A DNA stretch of 54,992 nt from the NCBI GenBank assembly GCA_014801945.1, contig JAAVDF010000028.1:23640-78631 (forward strand), written 5' to 3'. The first letter of the stretch is position 1; each line of letters opens with the position of its first letter. The DNA comes from Bacteroides sp. (GTDB lineage Bacteria; Bacteroidota; Bacteroidia; Bacteroidales; Muribaculaceae). The notes beneath the pieces are model-generated. The model ran no database searches, was not told where the DNA came from, and saw only the letters and a program-made list of their open reading frames with translations. Below, one piece after another: positions 43,444 to 52,012 of this stretch. A program made the translations under genes and the position numbers.

Positions 43444-44625
43444 ATGATACAAGAGCTGAAAATACGAAATTTCAAGTCATTTCGTGATGAAGTGGAACTG
43501 AGTTTTGAGCCATCGGAAGATGATCGCTACAATAGCGTGGTCGTAATGCCCGACGGAGTTAAACTGTTGCGCTTTGCCGTCGTATTGGGCGCAAATGCAA
43601 GCGGTAAGTCAAATCTACTTGATGCCGTTGAGTTCCTACGTCGGTTCTGGAATACACTTCCTTCTACAAATGATGACGGTACGGACGTACAGCCATTTTT
43701 ATTAAGGGAAGATGCTCTTTCTTTCGACACAGAATTTGAATTGAAATTCTATGCCGACGGTCTCCGCTATTGGTATAAGCTCAAGGTCAATCCTGAAAAA
43801 GTTTGCCACGAGTCGCTCTTTGTGTATCTTTCCAATCGCCCGACAAAAGTGTTCTGCCGTGAGGATGTAGGGGGGATATCCAGATTGAATTTCAATCCGG
43901 CTGTTGCCAAACTTTCGCAGGCAGAGGTGGACGTCATGACGATGAACTGTCTCCGCAATATGTCGCTGTTAGCTACATTGAAGAAAGTAAATGTCTCGGT
44001 TGCCTATCTTGATAATATGCGCCGCTGGATTGACAACCGTATTCTCCCGTTGCAAAGCGGTTCACTCTCGACGCTTTCAAATGACGCGAAGAAGCATATT
44101 GCCGACAGCGAAGATCTCCGCGAATATCTACTGCAATTCGCAAAGGAAGCCGACTTCAATATTTCTGATATTAAAATTCAGAAGATGGCGGCTCTATTTG
44201 GACATAAGGTTGAGAACGCCGACGGAACGCAGAATTATGTTCTCCCGGAGGCTTGCCAGAGTACAGGCACCAAGCGAATGGTCGAACTGGAATCTATGAT
44301 ATTTGAGCAACTGAACCGTCAGGCATTCCTATGTATTGATGAGATTGAGGCATCAATGCACCCCAACTTAATGGAGTATATTCTCTCAAAGTTTGTCAAT
44401 ACTCCCGAAAATCAGTCGCAGCTACTGGTATCTACCCACTATGACCCGATTCTGAAAGATATTGATGATATTTTTGGAAAGGATTCGGTTTGGTTTACGG
44501 AGAAAGGCAAAGACGGCAGTTCTCAGTTATTCTCTCTCGTTGATTTCAAGGGACTGAATAAACTATCGTCCATACACCGCGCATATATGAACGGTCGTTT
44601 CGGCGCACTTCCCAACGTACTGTAA
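43444..44625 (+). CDS. RloA/AbiLi-like AAA (ABC-class) ATPase
   Basis: A 393-residue SMC/RecF-like ATPase of the AAA_15/COG1106 type. It starts IQELKIRNFKSFRDEVELSF, the usual 'intact core' opening. It then has Walker A GANASGKSN (49-57), a signature-like QSTGTKRM (272-279), Walker B AFLCIDEIEAS (294-304), and the H-loop STHYD (330-334). Such ATPases pair with RloB-type TOPRIM nucleases in AbiL and related anti-phage modules. Here rloB starts 2 bases after its stop. Base composition looks AT-richer than the flanking core genes, suggesting acquisition. Defence activity is inferred from the family and pairing. Confidence 0.85.
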   Translation: MIQELKIRNFKSFRDEVELSFEPSEDDRYNSVVVMPDGVKLLRFAVVLGANASGKSNLLDAVEFLRRFWNTLPSTNDDGTDVQPFLLREDALSFDTEFELKFYADGLRYWYKLKVNPEKVCHESLFVYLSNRPTKVFCREDVGGISRLNFNPAVAKLSQAEVDVMTMNCLRNMSLLATLKKVNVSVAYLDNMRRWIDNRILPLQSGSLSTLSNDAKKHIADSEDLREYLLQFAKEADFNISDIKIQKMAALFGHKVENADGTQNYVLPEACQSTGTKRMVELESMIFEQLNRQAFLCIDEIEASMHPNLMEYILSKFVNTPENQSQLLVSTHYDPILKDIDDIFGKDSVWFTEKGKDGSSQLFSLVDFKGLNKLSSIHRAYMNGRFGALPNVL

Positions 44626-44627
44626 TT

Positions 44628-45206
44628 ATGGCAAGAAGAATCAAAGAGCGTAAGCTCAAAAATCCCGCGATTACAATCATAGGCGAGGGCGCGACCGAGC
44701 GTTTCTATTTCACGCATTTGAAACGCCTAAATGGTTATAACTATGTATGCAAGCCACGTAACTTTGCAGAGCAGAATATTGATGATGTTCAGCGTCAGGT
44801 TGAGCGAGTGCTTGCAGATGACGGTATTGCCGTGTGTGTATTTGATGTGGATGTAACGCGCATACACCAAGCAGACAAAGCTAAATTTGATGCTATGCGC
44901 CGGCGATATGCCAATAACCCCTCAGTAATCATCTGCGAAAGTATGCCATCAATCGAGTTCTGGTTTCTACTCCATTACCTCAATACAAACCGCTACTTCG
45001 CAACGTCTGATGATGTAATAGCTGCTTTACATCGTTATCTGCCCAACTTCAGCAAGCAGCAATCATATCTTTCAAAAGAAAACTGGGTTGCTATTCTCTT
45101 GGCGGATAACAAACTGACAACAGCCATAAATAACGCAACAGCCATTGGCGAAGAAGGTGAATCCTACTCAAATCTTCACAAGCTATTCGCACTCCTCAAT
45201 TCCTGA
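44628..45206 (+). CDS. RloB/AbiLii-like TOPRIM protein
   Basis: A 192-residue protein of the RloB family, a predicted TOPRIM-type nuclease. The motif set is readable. Glu20 and Glu24 lie in IIGEGATERFYFTHL, the DxD pair Asp73/Asp75 in VCVFDVDVTRIH, and Glu104/Glu110 in ESMPSIEFWFLLHY. The start ARRIKERKL is basic, as is common in the family. It is coupled to the preceding ATPase by a 2-base gap. In such systems the ATPase is thought to sense infection and the TOPRIM partner to damage nucleic acid; neither has been shown here. Confidence 0.85.
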   Translation: MARRIKERKLKNPAITIIGEGATERFYFTHLKRLNGYNYVCKPRNFAEQNIDDVQRQVERVLADDGIAVCVFDVDVTRIHQADKAKFDAMRRRYANNPSVIICESMPSIEFWFLLHYLNTNRYFATSDDVIAALHRYLPNFSKQQSYLSKENWVAILLADNKLTTAINNATAIGEEGESYSNLHKLFALLNS

Positions 45207-45300
45207 AAAAACCTTGCTCGCGTAATTATGGTTTCATCTTATCCATTAACAGGAGAATTAATATTCCGGCTTGTTTTATAGCTGTCAGGATACTATCCAA

Positions 45301-45308
45301 CAAAGGTA
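45301..45308 (-). promoter_or_regulatory. -7-like box reading antisense toward rloB
   Basis: Minus-strand TACCTTTG at 45308-45301, between the DKNYY gene and rloB, would start a transcript running antisense into the end of rloB. No -33 partner is seen, so it may be a relic or chance. Confidence 0.2.
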
Positions 45309-45344
45309 GTCACAGTATCACATTGAGGGCTGACATAGGGAGGA

Positions 45345-45752
45345 TTATTTGACTTTTTTACCGAAATAATACGTGCTCCATGTGTCTTTTGCGTAGCCGT
45401 CTTTCAGAACTTGGAAAGATCCTGCGGAGACACCGCTGATCTTCTTGCCATCAAAATAGGCATTCCACGTATCCTTGGCATATCCATCACGTAGGACGGT
45501 GAACGAACCGGCACTTACACCTGAAATTTTTACTCCTAAGTAGTAAGCATTCCACGTGTCTTTGGCGTAGCCGTCTTTCAATACTTGAAATGATCCGGCC
45601 GATGCATCCCCAATCTTTTTTCCGTTGAAATATACGCTCCATGTGTCCTTGGCATATCCGTCACCGAGGACGGTGAATGAACCGGCACTCGCTCCGGAAA
45701 TTTTCACTCCTTGGTAATAAACATTCCACGTGTCTTTAGCATAAAAATCGCC
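45345..45752 (-). repeat. Tandem 87-base coding repeats, alternating two types
   Basis: The repeats of the DKNYY gene are 87 bases long. Odd copies encode YYxGVKI...TVL and even copies YFxGKKI...QVL, so the larger unit is 174 bases. This points to duplication of a two-repeat block. Confidence 0.75.
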
Positions 45753-46010
45753 GAGATCCTTGAAGTTCATGCTGCTTGCACCTTTCACCTGATGTCCGTC
45801 AAAATAAACACCGTTGCTATCAACGAAATACGATGGTCTGTGCGGTCTATGCGGTCTGCCGGGTTTCTGATGACCGTTATTTCCATGACGTGCGGCCTGT
45901 TCCTGCTGTTGGTGGGGAGCTTCATGATGCGGGGTCTGAGCTGCAGATGTTGAATATGTGAACCACAGAAGACCGATAGTCAGCAGGGAGGTAGAGATCT
46001 TGTTGAGCAT
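45345..46010 (-). CDS. Exported DKNYY-type tandem-repeat protein
   Basis: A 221-residue exported protein; the ATG at 46010 is chosen over a GTG 54 bases upstream because the signal peptide (MLNKISTSLLTIGLLWFTYS, then TSAA) begins there. A His/Pro/Gln-rich linker (about 26-60) is followed by a degenerate unit. Four 29-residue repeats and a final partial copy come next, each with YAKDTW (residues 90, 119, 148, 177, 206) and SAGSF. The pattern fits DKNYY-family proteins of Bacteroidetes. Function is unknown; a surface or binding role is only a guess. It is the last gene of a minus-strand run with the M16-like and NlpC genes. Confidence 0.78.
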   Translation of the reverse strand: MLNKISTSLLTIGLLWFTYSTSAAQTPHHEAPHQQQEQAARHGNNGHQKPGRPHRPHRPSYFVDSNGVYFDGHQVKGASSMNFKDLGDFYAKDTWNVYYQGVKISGASAGSFTVLGDGYAKDTWSVYFNGKKIGDASAGSFQVLKDGYAKDTWNAYYLGVKISGVSAGSFTVLRDGYAKDTWNAYFDGKKISGVSAGSFQVLKDGYAKDTWSTYYFGKKVK

Positions 46011-46102
46011 AGCGGAAAGAATTAAAAGTGTGATAGAAGAAACAATACTATTTAGACGTGTCACACGGTCAAAAGTTTAACCTTTATCGCATTAAGCATA
46101 GA

Positions 46103-47380
46103 TCAGTTTCCCGCCGTTACAATTATGGCCGCGGAAGTGTCGAAATAACGCCGGGCCATGTCGGCAAGAATGTCGGGGGTGAGATTGCGTGCGAGACGTT
46201 CCTGCTGTTCGAAGTAATCATCAGGTGTATATGCGAAGATATGAGTCTGCGTATAATCTATCCGGCTGAAGGGAGTATCAAGGATGGTGGCGAGGTTTGA
46301 AAGAAGGAAGCGAGAGAGACGTCTGATCTCATCGTCGGTATAGCTTGCAGGATCTTTCATCTTTTCCATCTCGTCGAATATCAAGCGGATCACTTCTTCT
46401 TTCGTCGATCCGTCTGTCTGGGTTGCGACGGTGATGAAACTGCGCTGCGAGTAGCCGAGAAGTGCGGCGGAAATACCGTAGGTAAGCCCCTTGTCCTCAC
46501 GTATATTTAGCATAAGACGGCTACCGAAGTATCCACCGAGGGCAGTTACAGCGGCACGTAGAGGGACGAAATCATCACTCTCACGACCGACGGCAGGAAT
46601 CATCATTTTTACCGCGCTCTGTCGAGCATGATCCAATGTGACGTCGATCCGTTGCTGTTTTTCTATCTTGTCAGGGAAATGGAGGGGAGCTATGGGGACG
46701 GAAGCGTGTGAGGGGAAACGGGAGAAGACCTTATCAACCGCCTTTATCATAGTCTCGGTAATGTTTCCTGCGAAGAAGATATGAATCTCTTTGGGATCAA
46801 GACGTGAGTAGTGAAAATCTGAAAGCTCTTCCGGCGTGAAGGACCGGATCTCGTCGGGCGAGTCAGTCCGGGCAAGCGGATTGGATTCGCCGTAAGCGAC
46901 GGGACGTATGGCTTTATCGGCAAGGAATGATACTTTCCCATGCTCGATGTCCAGTCGTGCTGCCTGACGTTGGAGCAGGTTGGCGACAGCCTCAGCCGGG
47001 AACGTGGGAAACAGTATCATTTCAGCAAGTACCGGAAGAAGATCCTCAAACTTGTCGTTGAGACTCGATAGGGTAATGGTGGAATAGTGGGTTGAGACTG
47101 AGGAGTTAATCCAAGCACCGTTGTATTCGAGTGTATTGGCTATTTCTTCTCCGGTCATACGTTTAGTTCCCTCGATCAGAACCATTGCCGCACATGACGC
47201 CAATCCCGGTTTCGGTGATTCGGCCTCTCCTGCGGGAAGGGCAACCGTCAGACGGCTGACTTCGATCTCGCTACCGCTCTCGACATAGATCCGTATGCCG
47301 TTAGGAAGTGTGTGGGTTGATGCAGGGGCGAGGACGAGGGGTCCGAAATTATATACTTTTGGGGCGATGGTGCGGTTCAT
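46103..47380 (-). CDS. M16-family peptidase-like protein lacking the zinc motif
   Basis: A 425-residue M16B-type (pitrilysin/processing-peptidase fold) protein with two homologous halves. At the place where active members have HXXEH after GLA, this one reads GLASCAAMVLIEGT (residues 59-72). All three zinc ligands are therefore replaced (Ser62, Ala65, Met66). The C-terminal Arg/Tyr substrate motif is kept (GSRLMLNIREDKGLTYG). No signal peptide is evident. In bacteria such inactive subunits pair with an active M16B partner, which is not in this window. It lies between the NlpC lipoprotein and the DKNYY gene. Confidence 0.88.
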   Translation of the reverse strand: MNRTIAPKVYNFGPLVLAPASTHTLPNGIRIYVESGSEIEVSRLTVALPAGEAESPKPGLASCAAMVLIEGTKRMTGEEIANTLEYNGAWINSSVSTHYSTITLSSLNDKFEDLLPVLAEMILFPTFPAEAVANLLQRQAARLDIEHGKVSFLADKAIRPVAYGESNPLARTDSPDEIRSFTPEELSDFHYSRLDPKEIHIFFAGNITETMIKAVDKVFSRFPSHASVPIAPLHFPDKIEKQQRIDVTLDHARQSAVKMMIPAVGRESDDFVPLRAAVTALGGYFGSRLMLNIREDKGLTYGISAALLGYSQRSFITVATQTDGSTKEEVIRLIFDEMEKMKDPASYTDDEIRRLSRFLLSNLATILDTPFSRIDYTQTHIFAYTPDDYFEQQERLARNLTPDILADMARRYFDTSAAIIVTAGN

Positions 47381-47420
47381 TGGTCTGAATTGATGAAAAG
47401 TAAACGTTGTTATTAACGGC

Positions 47421-48404
47421 TCATTTGTTCAGGATGGAGTCGATTTTCTGCTCGATAAGCGAGTTGAGGACTGCTTTGCGAGCCTCATCGGCGGTGGGTT
47501 CAGCCTTTGCTTTAGGAGATTCGGCAGAAACAGTCGGGACAGTGGCTTTAGTTGCCTGTTTTGACTCGCGGATAGGGGTGGCGGTGACTGTCGCTATGGT
47601 CCGGTTGGATTTTACGGCCGGAACGGGAGTCGCTGTCTCAGAAACAACGGCAGGAGCGGGCTGATTGTTCGTTGTGACAGGTGTGGTTGATTTCTGCGGA
47701 AGCGATGTCACAGGTGTCATCTTATAAGGTAGGGCTTCTCCGGCTGGAGCGGTGGATGGCTGCTGGGCAGGAGGGGTCTTTTGGCCGGATGAGGCTAAAC
47801 CGGATGAGGTAGGTGTTTTGTGGGATGGTTTAGAGGTGGATTTTGCTGACGATTTGGAGATCATGGCTCGGTATTTATCCACCGATCCTGCGCCAGCGTA
47901 GGTTCTGACGTAATAATCGGATTCAATGTCACTGACCACTACGCCACCCGATGTGGATGAATGGATCATACGTCCGTCACCGACGTAGATTCCGACGTGA
48001 GATACGGTCTTTGATGAACCTGTGGCAAAGAAGATAAGATCGCCCGGCATAAGCTGATTTTTCTGCAGCGGAGAGCAATAGCGTGCCTGCTCGCTTGAGC
48101 TTCGCGGCAATTTAATGTCGAGCGCGCTTCGATAGACATTGATCACGAGACCAGAACAATCGACACCGCGTTTGTCCTCACCACCGTATTTATATGGTGT
48201 GCCGAGCCACCGGCGAGCTTCGTCGAGAAGTGCGTTGGACTGTGGTGGAAGTGACTTGGGAATTTCAAACGTGCGCGTGTCAGCGCGGCCTCCGCCCTTG
48301 GACTGATAAGGGATGGCGGAGGTGTGCTTTGAACTGCCGCATGACGCAAGCAGGGAGGCCACAATGGCCAAAAGCAGCAGGAGAGGTGGTTTTTTTGACA
48401 TCAT
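47421..48404 (-). CDS. NlpC/P60 lipoprotein with long disordered tail
   Basis: A 327-residue envelope lipoprotein (lipobox LLASC, Cys22) with an NlpC/P60 cysteine peptidase domain. The domain (about 57-170) has the triad Cys83 (GVDCSGLV), His136 (VSHVGIYVGDG) and His148 (RMIHSS). These enzymes cleave peptide bonds in peptidoglycan stems. The C-terminal half (about 185-300) is Pro/Ser/Thr/Ala-rich and probably disordered, ending in a short helical stretch (VLNSLIEQKIDSILNK). The first ATG lies only five bases from the -7 box, so a leaderless message is likely; the adjacent second ATG (48401) is an equal candidate. Confidence 0.92.
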   Translation of the reverse strand: MMSKKPPLLLLLAIVASLLASCGSSKHTSAIPYQSKGGGRADTRTFEIPKSLPPQSNALLDEARRWLGTPYKYGGEDKRGVDCSGLVINVYRSALDIKLPRSSSEQARYCSPLQKNQLMPGDLIFFATGSSKTVSHVGIYVGDGRMIHSSTSGGVVVSDIESDYYVRTYAGAGSVDKYRAMISKSSAKSTSKPSHKTPTSSGLASSGQKTPPAQQPSTAPAGEALPYKMTPVTSLPQKSTTPVTTNNQPAPAVVSETATPVPAVKSNRTIATVTATPIRESKQATKATVPTVSAESPKAKAEPTADEARKAVLNSLIEQKIDSILNK

Positions 48405-48408
48405 GTGG

Positions 48409-48416
48409 CAAAATTA
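48409..48416 (-). promoter_or_regulatory. -7 box of the NlpC gene
   Basis: Minus-strand TAATTTTG at 48416-48409 lies five bases before the first ATG. The transcript would start at or within the start codons; the second ATG (48401-48399) may be used. Confidence 0.4.
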
Positions 48417-48689
48417 CAAATAAAAACTGACAGTTTTATTTTAACAAAACAACATATATCAGCTTCAAGGGCTAAATATATCTTAAATGCTCCGAAAATC
48501 GTCTTAATTTATTTTAAACTGTCACATAGCGGATGTAACATTGCATACTTTTTGCCGTCTTATAGGCAAGAAGCATGGAACACAGCGGTGGGGGCAATGC
48601 TCCCCGATCCGTCAGATTAAACCAATCTCCGGTGCTTTAAGAATTCATCAGAAAAAAATTAATAAACAATCACTGATAAGCTATCAAAA

Positions 48690-50252
48690 ATGAAATTAAC
48701 AGGGAAAATCATCATGCTGGCTGCCGGGACTGCAGTCCTGAGTTCGGCAGTGACGGCAATCGCAATGAAACGCACTCTTTTCGGCGATAATTACGAAGCT
48801 GCACGAAGCTACACCGAACTTTTCGATCAGAGCGGTGTGCAGGGCAGCGGAGTGACACGTGTGGCTCAGCTTCCGGCCAACCATTCGGATTTCACCACAG
48901 CAGCCGAGAGCACCATCAACGGTGTAGTCTCGATCAAAAGCTATGCCACTCCCAGAGGCTACAGTCAGGGAGGCAACAGCGGTGGATATTTCAACGATCC
49001 GTTCTTTGATTTCTTCTTCGGCAATCCCAACGGCGGTAGCCGCCGCAGTCAGCCCCGTCAGCAGGAGCAGCACGAACAGCGTCAGCAGCCTTCGGGCCTT
49101 GGTTCGGGTGTGATCATCAGCGCGGACGGATATATCGTGACAAACAATCATGTCATCGACGATGCAGAGCGTCTGGAAGTGACTCTCAATGATAACCGTA
49201 CGTTTGACGCTACGGTCGTAGGCGCAGATGCCACGACTGACCTCGCACTCATCAAGATTGACGCTACTGACCTCCCGGTTATCCCTATGGGCGACAGCGA
49301 GGCTCTGAAGGTGGGCGAGTGGGTGCTTGCCGTCGGTAATCCTTTTGGATTTACTTCTACCGTAACGACCGGTATCGTGTCGGCTAAGAGCCGTAGTATC
49401 GGCGGTCATAACAACGGCCGCATGGGTATTGAATCATATATCCAGACGGATGCCGCTGTCAATCCGGGCAACTCAGGCGGTGCGCTCGTGAATCTCGCAG
49501 GTGAACTGATAGGTATCAATACCGCTATCTATAGCCAGACGGGCAACTATGCCGGCTATTCCTTCGCCGTGCCGACCTCTATTGTGAAGAAGGTGATGAG
49601 TGACCTCCGTCAGTACGGAACTGTCCAGCGTGCGGTGCTTGGTGTCTCAATCTCCGATCTGTCCAATGAAATTGCCAAGGAGAAAGGCATTACAGCCGTG
49701 ACCAAGGGTGTCTATGTCGGTGAGGTAAGTGACCGCAGCTCGGCAATGGAAGCTGGTCTGAAGAAGAACGATGTCATCGTGAAGATCAACGATACACCGA
49801 CCGACAACGTGGCCCAGCTTCAGGAACAGGTGGCCAAGTACCGTCCCGGCGACAAGATCAAGGTTACATACGTCCGTGACAACAAGACTCAGTCCGTGGA
49901 TGTGACGCTCCGCAACCCGCAGGGCAACATGCAGGTCACCAAGGCCGGTGACTTCACTGATCTCGGATGTGCTTTCAAGAAGGTCGATGAGGCAACTCTC
50001 CGTCAGCTCGGTCTCAGCAACGGCGTGCAGGTGACAGCTCTATCCAAGGGGCGTTTCAGTGACTCCGGTGTCAAGCAGGGATTCATCGTCTATTCGATCA
50101 ATGATAGCCGCGTATCGTCGCCCGACGATGTGGAGAAGATCTACAAGGCCATCATGAAGGGTAGCGGTGACGAGAAGGTGATGATCCTCCGAGGTGTCTA
50201 TCCGACAGGCAAGCGCGGTATCTATGCCGTAGATCTTACAGGTGTTGAATAA
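48690..50252 (+). CDS. degP: Periplasmic serine protease DegP/HtrA
   Basis: A Do-family protease and chaperone that clears misfolded envelope proteins. The 520-residue product has an N-terminal signal/anchor (about 5-26). A Gly/Gln/Arg-rich insert (90-137) precedes the trypsin-like domain with His154 (TNNHVID), Asp184 (TTDLALIKID) and Ser262 (NPGNSGGALVN). Two PDZ domains follow (about 310-410 and 430-515). The 285-base upstream region has small hairpins (TGCC/GGCA at 48553-48568; GGGG/CCCC near 48590-48605) and an imperfect -7 box, TACTTTTTG, at 48546-48554. A bidirectional terminator follows the gene. Confidence 0.95.
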   Translation: MKLTGKIIMLAAGTAVLSSAVTAIAMKRTLFGDNYEAARSYTELFDQSGVQGSGVTRVAQLPANHSDFTTAAESTINGVVSIKSYATPRGYSQGGNSGGYFNDPFFDFFFGNPNGGSRRSQPRQQEQHEQRQQPSGLGSGVIISADGYIVTNNHVIDDAERLEVTLNDNRTFDATVVGADATTDLALIKIDATDLPVIPMGDSEALKVGEWVLAVGNPFGFTSTVTTGIVSAKSRSIGGHNNGRMGIESYIQTDAAVNPGNSGGALVNLAGELIGINTAIYSQTGNYAGYSFAVPTSIVKKVMSDLRQYGTVQRAVLGVSISDLSNEIAKEKGITAVTKGVYVGEVSDRSSAMEAGLKKNDVIVKINDTPTDNVAQLQEQVAKYRPGDKIKVTYVRDNKTQSVDVTLRNPQGNMQVTKAGDFTDLGCAFKKVDEATLRQLGLSNGVQVTALSKGRFSDSGVKQGFIVYSINDSRVSSPDDVEKIYKAIMKGSGDEKVMILRGVYPTGKRGIYAVDLTGVE

Positions 50253-50306
50253 TACTCATTCTTTTCTCTCCCCAATATCTCCAATTATTTTTGTCCATTA
50301 AAACTG

Positions 50307-50342
50307 AGAGAGCGTGCATCAGATCTGATGCATGCTCTCTTT
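50307..50342. terminator. Bidirectional terminator between degP and mlaF
   Basis: AGAGAGC, G, TGCATCA (50307-50321) pairs with TGATGCA, T, GCTCTCT (50326-50340) around GATC. It is an almost perfect palindrome, followed by TT on the right, and lies between convergent genes. Confidence 0.7.
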
Positions 50343-50382
50343 CATTCAGTTATATGAGGAATTAAATGCTGTCCAAGGAGTC

Positions 50383-51174
50383 CTATCGTGCGGCGTGAGG
50401 AGGAGTCTGAGTCTCATGGCTCAGGACGTAGGCTTTGACTTTCTGGAAAAGATCATTGGCAAAGACAAATTCGTTGAGAGCCTCGTTGGACGTCTGATAG
50501 ATCTCGTGCATGTCACCGACCCACTCGCGGTAGCCTTTATTGATGAAGATGATGTTCTCACCTATACCGAGCACCGAGTTCATGTCGTGGGTGTTGATGA
50601 TGGTAGTTATGTTGTATTCGTGGGTAATATCGCTCAGGAGTTCATCAATGAGGATGGATGTGCGGGGGTCAAGTCCGGAGTTAGGCTCGTCGCAGAAGAG
50701 ATATTTCGGATTTAGCGCGATGGCTCGTGCGATGGCCACTCGTTTCTGCATGCCTCCGGAGATCTCCGAGGGATATTTGTTGTCCGCGCCCTTGAGGTTT
50801 ACTCGCTCAAGGCAAAATTCGGCACGGTCACGCATCTCGCTATATGACATTTTAGTGAACATTGTGAGCGGGAACATGACGTTGCCAAGCACGGTTTCCG
50901 AGTCAAAGAGTGCAGATCCTTGGAAGAGCATACCGATCTCTTTTCGCAAAGCCTTGACCTGATTGGCATCCATTTGGAGAAGATCGCGTCCGTCATACAG
51001 GATCTGTCCCTGCTCCGGACGCAGGAGTCCGACAAGCGACTTGACAAGCACTGTCTTGCCCGATCCGCTTTGGCCGATGATAAGGTTCGTCTTGCCTGTG
51101 TGGAAAGTGGCTGAGACATCGTGGAGAATTGTCCTGCCGTCAAATGATTTGGTGATATTTTTGACTTCGATCAT
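50383..51174 (-). CDS. mlaF: MlaF-like phospholipid transporter ATPase
   Basis: A 263-residue ABC ATPase that powers lipid traffic between inner and outer membranes together with the MlaE permease. Walker A is GQSGSGKTVL (34-43). The signature region is SGGMQKRVAIARA, Walker B LFCDEPNSGLDP, and the H-loop INTHDM. The SGGMQKR form is characteristic of the MlaF/Ttg2A group. It overlaps the permease gene by four bases (ATGA at 51171-51174). No MCE-domain (MlaD) gene lies beside it. Confidence 0.92.
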   Translation of the reverse strand: MIEVKNITKSFDGRTILHDVSATFHTGKTNLIIGQSGSGKTVLVKSLVGLLRPEQGQILYDGRDLLQMDANQVKALRKEIGMLFQGSALFDSETVLGNVMFPLTMFTKMSYSEMRDRAEFCLERVNLKGADNKYPSEISGGMQKRVAIARAIALNPKYLFCDEPNSGLDPRTSILIDELLSDITHEYNITTIINTHDMNSVLGIGENIIFINKGYREWVGDMHEIYQTSNEALNEFVFANDLFQKVKAYVLSHETQTPPHAAR

Positions 51175-51920
51175 TGGAGCAAGAGTTTGGTCAGTACAAC
51201 GTCAAGGAGAAGGATAAGGATGCTGGAAGCGACAACGGCGTTGGTTGACGCTTTGCCGACTTCGAGCGCACCGCCTTTGACATAGTAACCGTAGAATGCG
51301 GCTACGGAAGTGATGATGAATGAAAAGAAGAGGGATTTTATCAGGCCATACCATACATACCACTCCGAGAACATGGTCTGCAGGCCGTAGATGAAACGGT
51401 TGAGGGGTATCATTGAGGTGAACACAGATATGAATACACCACCGAGAAACGAGGTGAAGATACAGAACACCACAAGTATGGGCATATAGATGAGGAATCC
51501 GATGATTTTCGGAAGGACAAGGAAATTGGCAGAATTGACACCCATTATGTCGAGTGCGTCGATCTGCTCGGTGACACGCATCGTGCCGATTTCTGACGCG
51601 ATGTTTGATCCGACTTTGCCGGCAAGAATGAGGCAAAGGATCGAATTGGAAAATTCAAGGAGGATGATCTCACGTGTTGCAAGGCCTGTCGAATAGGAGG
51701 GGACGAGCGGTGAGATGATGTTGAGCTGCATCTGAATCGTGATTACCGCACCTATGAAAAGCGAGATGACTATCACGAGCGGGATGGAATCGACACCGAG
51801 TTTTGTGATCTCGAAAAATGTCCGTTTTATGAAGATCTTCCATTTGTCCGGATTGGTGAAGACCTTCTGTATGAAGAGGCAATATCTGCCGAAAGTGGTC
51901 AGTGAGTCCGATATGAGCAT
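51171..51920 (-). CDS. mlaE: MlaE-type ABC permease
   Basis: A 249-residue inner-membrane permease of the MlaE family with about five or six helices. Conserved stretches are [13 protein letters not shown], the glycine-rich [31 protein letters not shown] (cited as two blocks: [15 protein letters not shown] and [12 protein letters not shown]), and [11 protein letters not shown]. The frame is open 39 codons further upstream, but the ATG at 51920 matches family length and lies 26 bases after a -7 box. It is translated with mlaF. Confidence 0.92.
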   Translation of the reverse strand: [249 protein letters not shown]

Positions 51921-51945
51921 ATCTGTATTAATAGGTTTCCTGTGA

Positions 51946-51953
51946 CAAAAGTA
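51946..51953 (-). promoter_or_regulatory. -7 box of mlaEF
   Basis: Minus-strand TACTTTTG at 51953-51946 predicts a leader of about 20 nt before the mlaE ATG. The position supports the shorter mlaE start. Confidence 0.45.
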
Positions 51954-52012
51954 ACCAATAATTGCCAAAGGTGATGTCGCAGATGGCCAAATGACCAAAT
52001 TATTGGTAATAT

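Noticed and set aside
43134-45344. Mobile element carrying rloAB
   Set aside because: No transposase, integrase, terminal inverted repeat or clear target-site duplication was seen at either side.
45345-45752. Regular repeats considered as a CRISPR array
   Set aside because: The period is 87 bases throughout an open frame, with no unique spacers and no cas genes.
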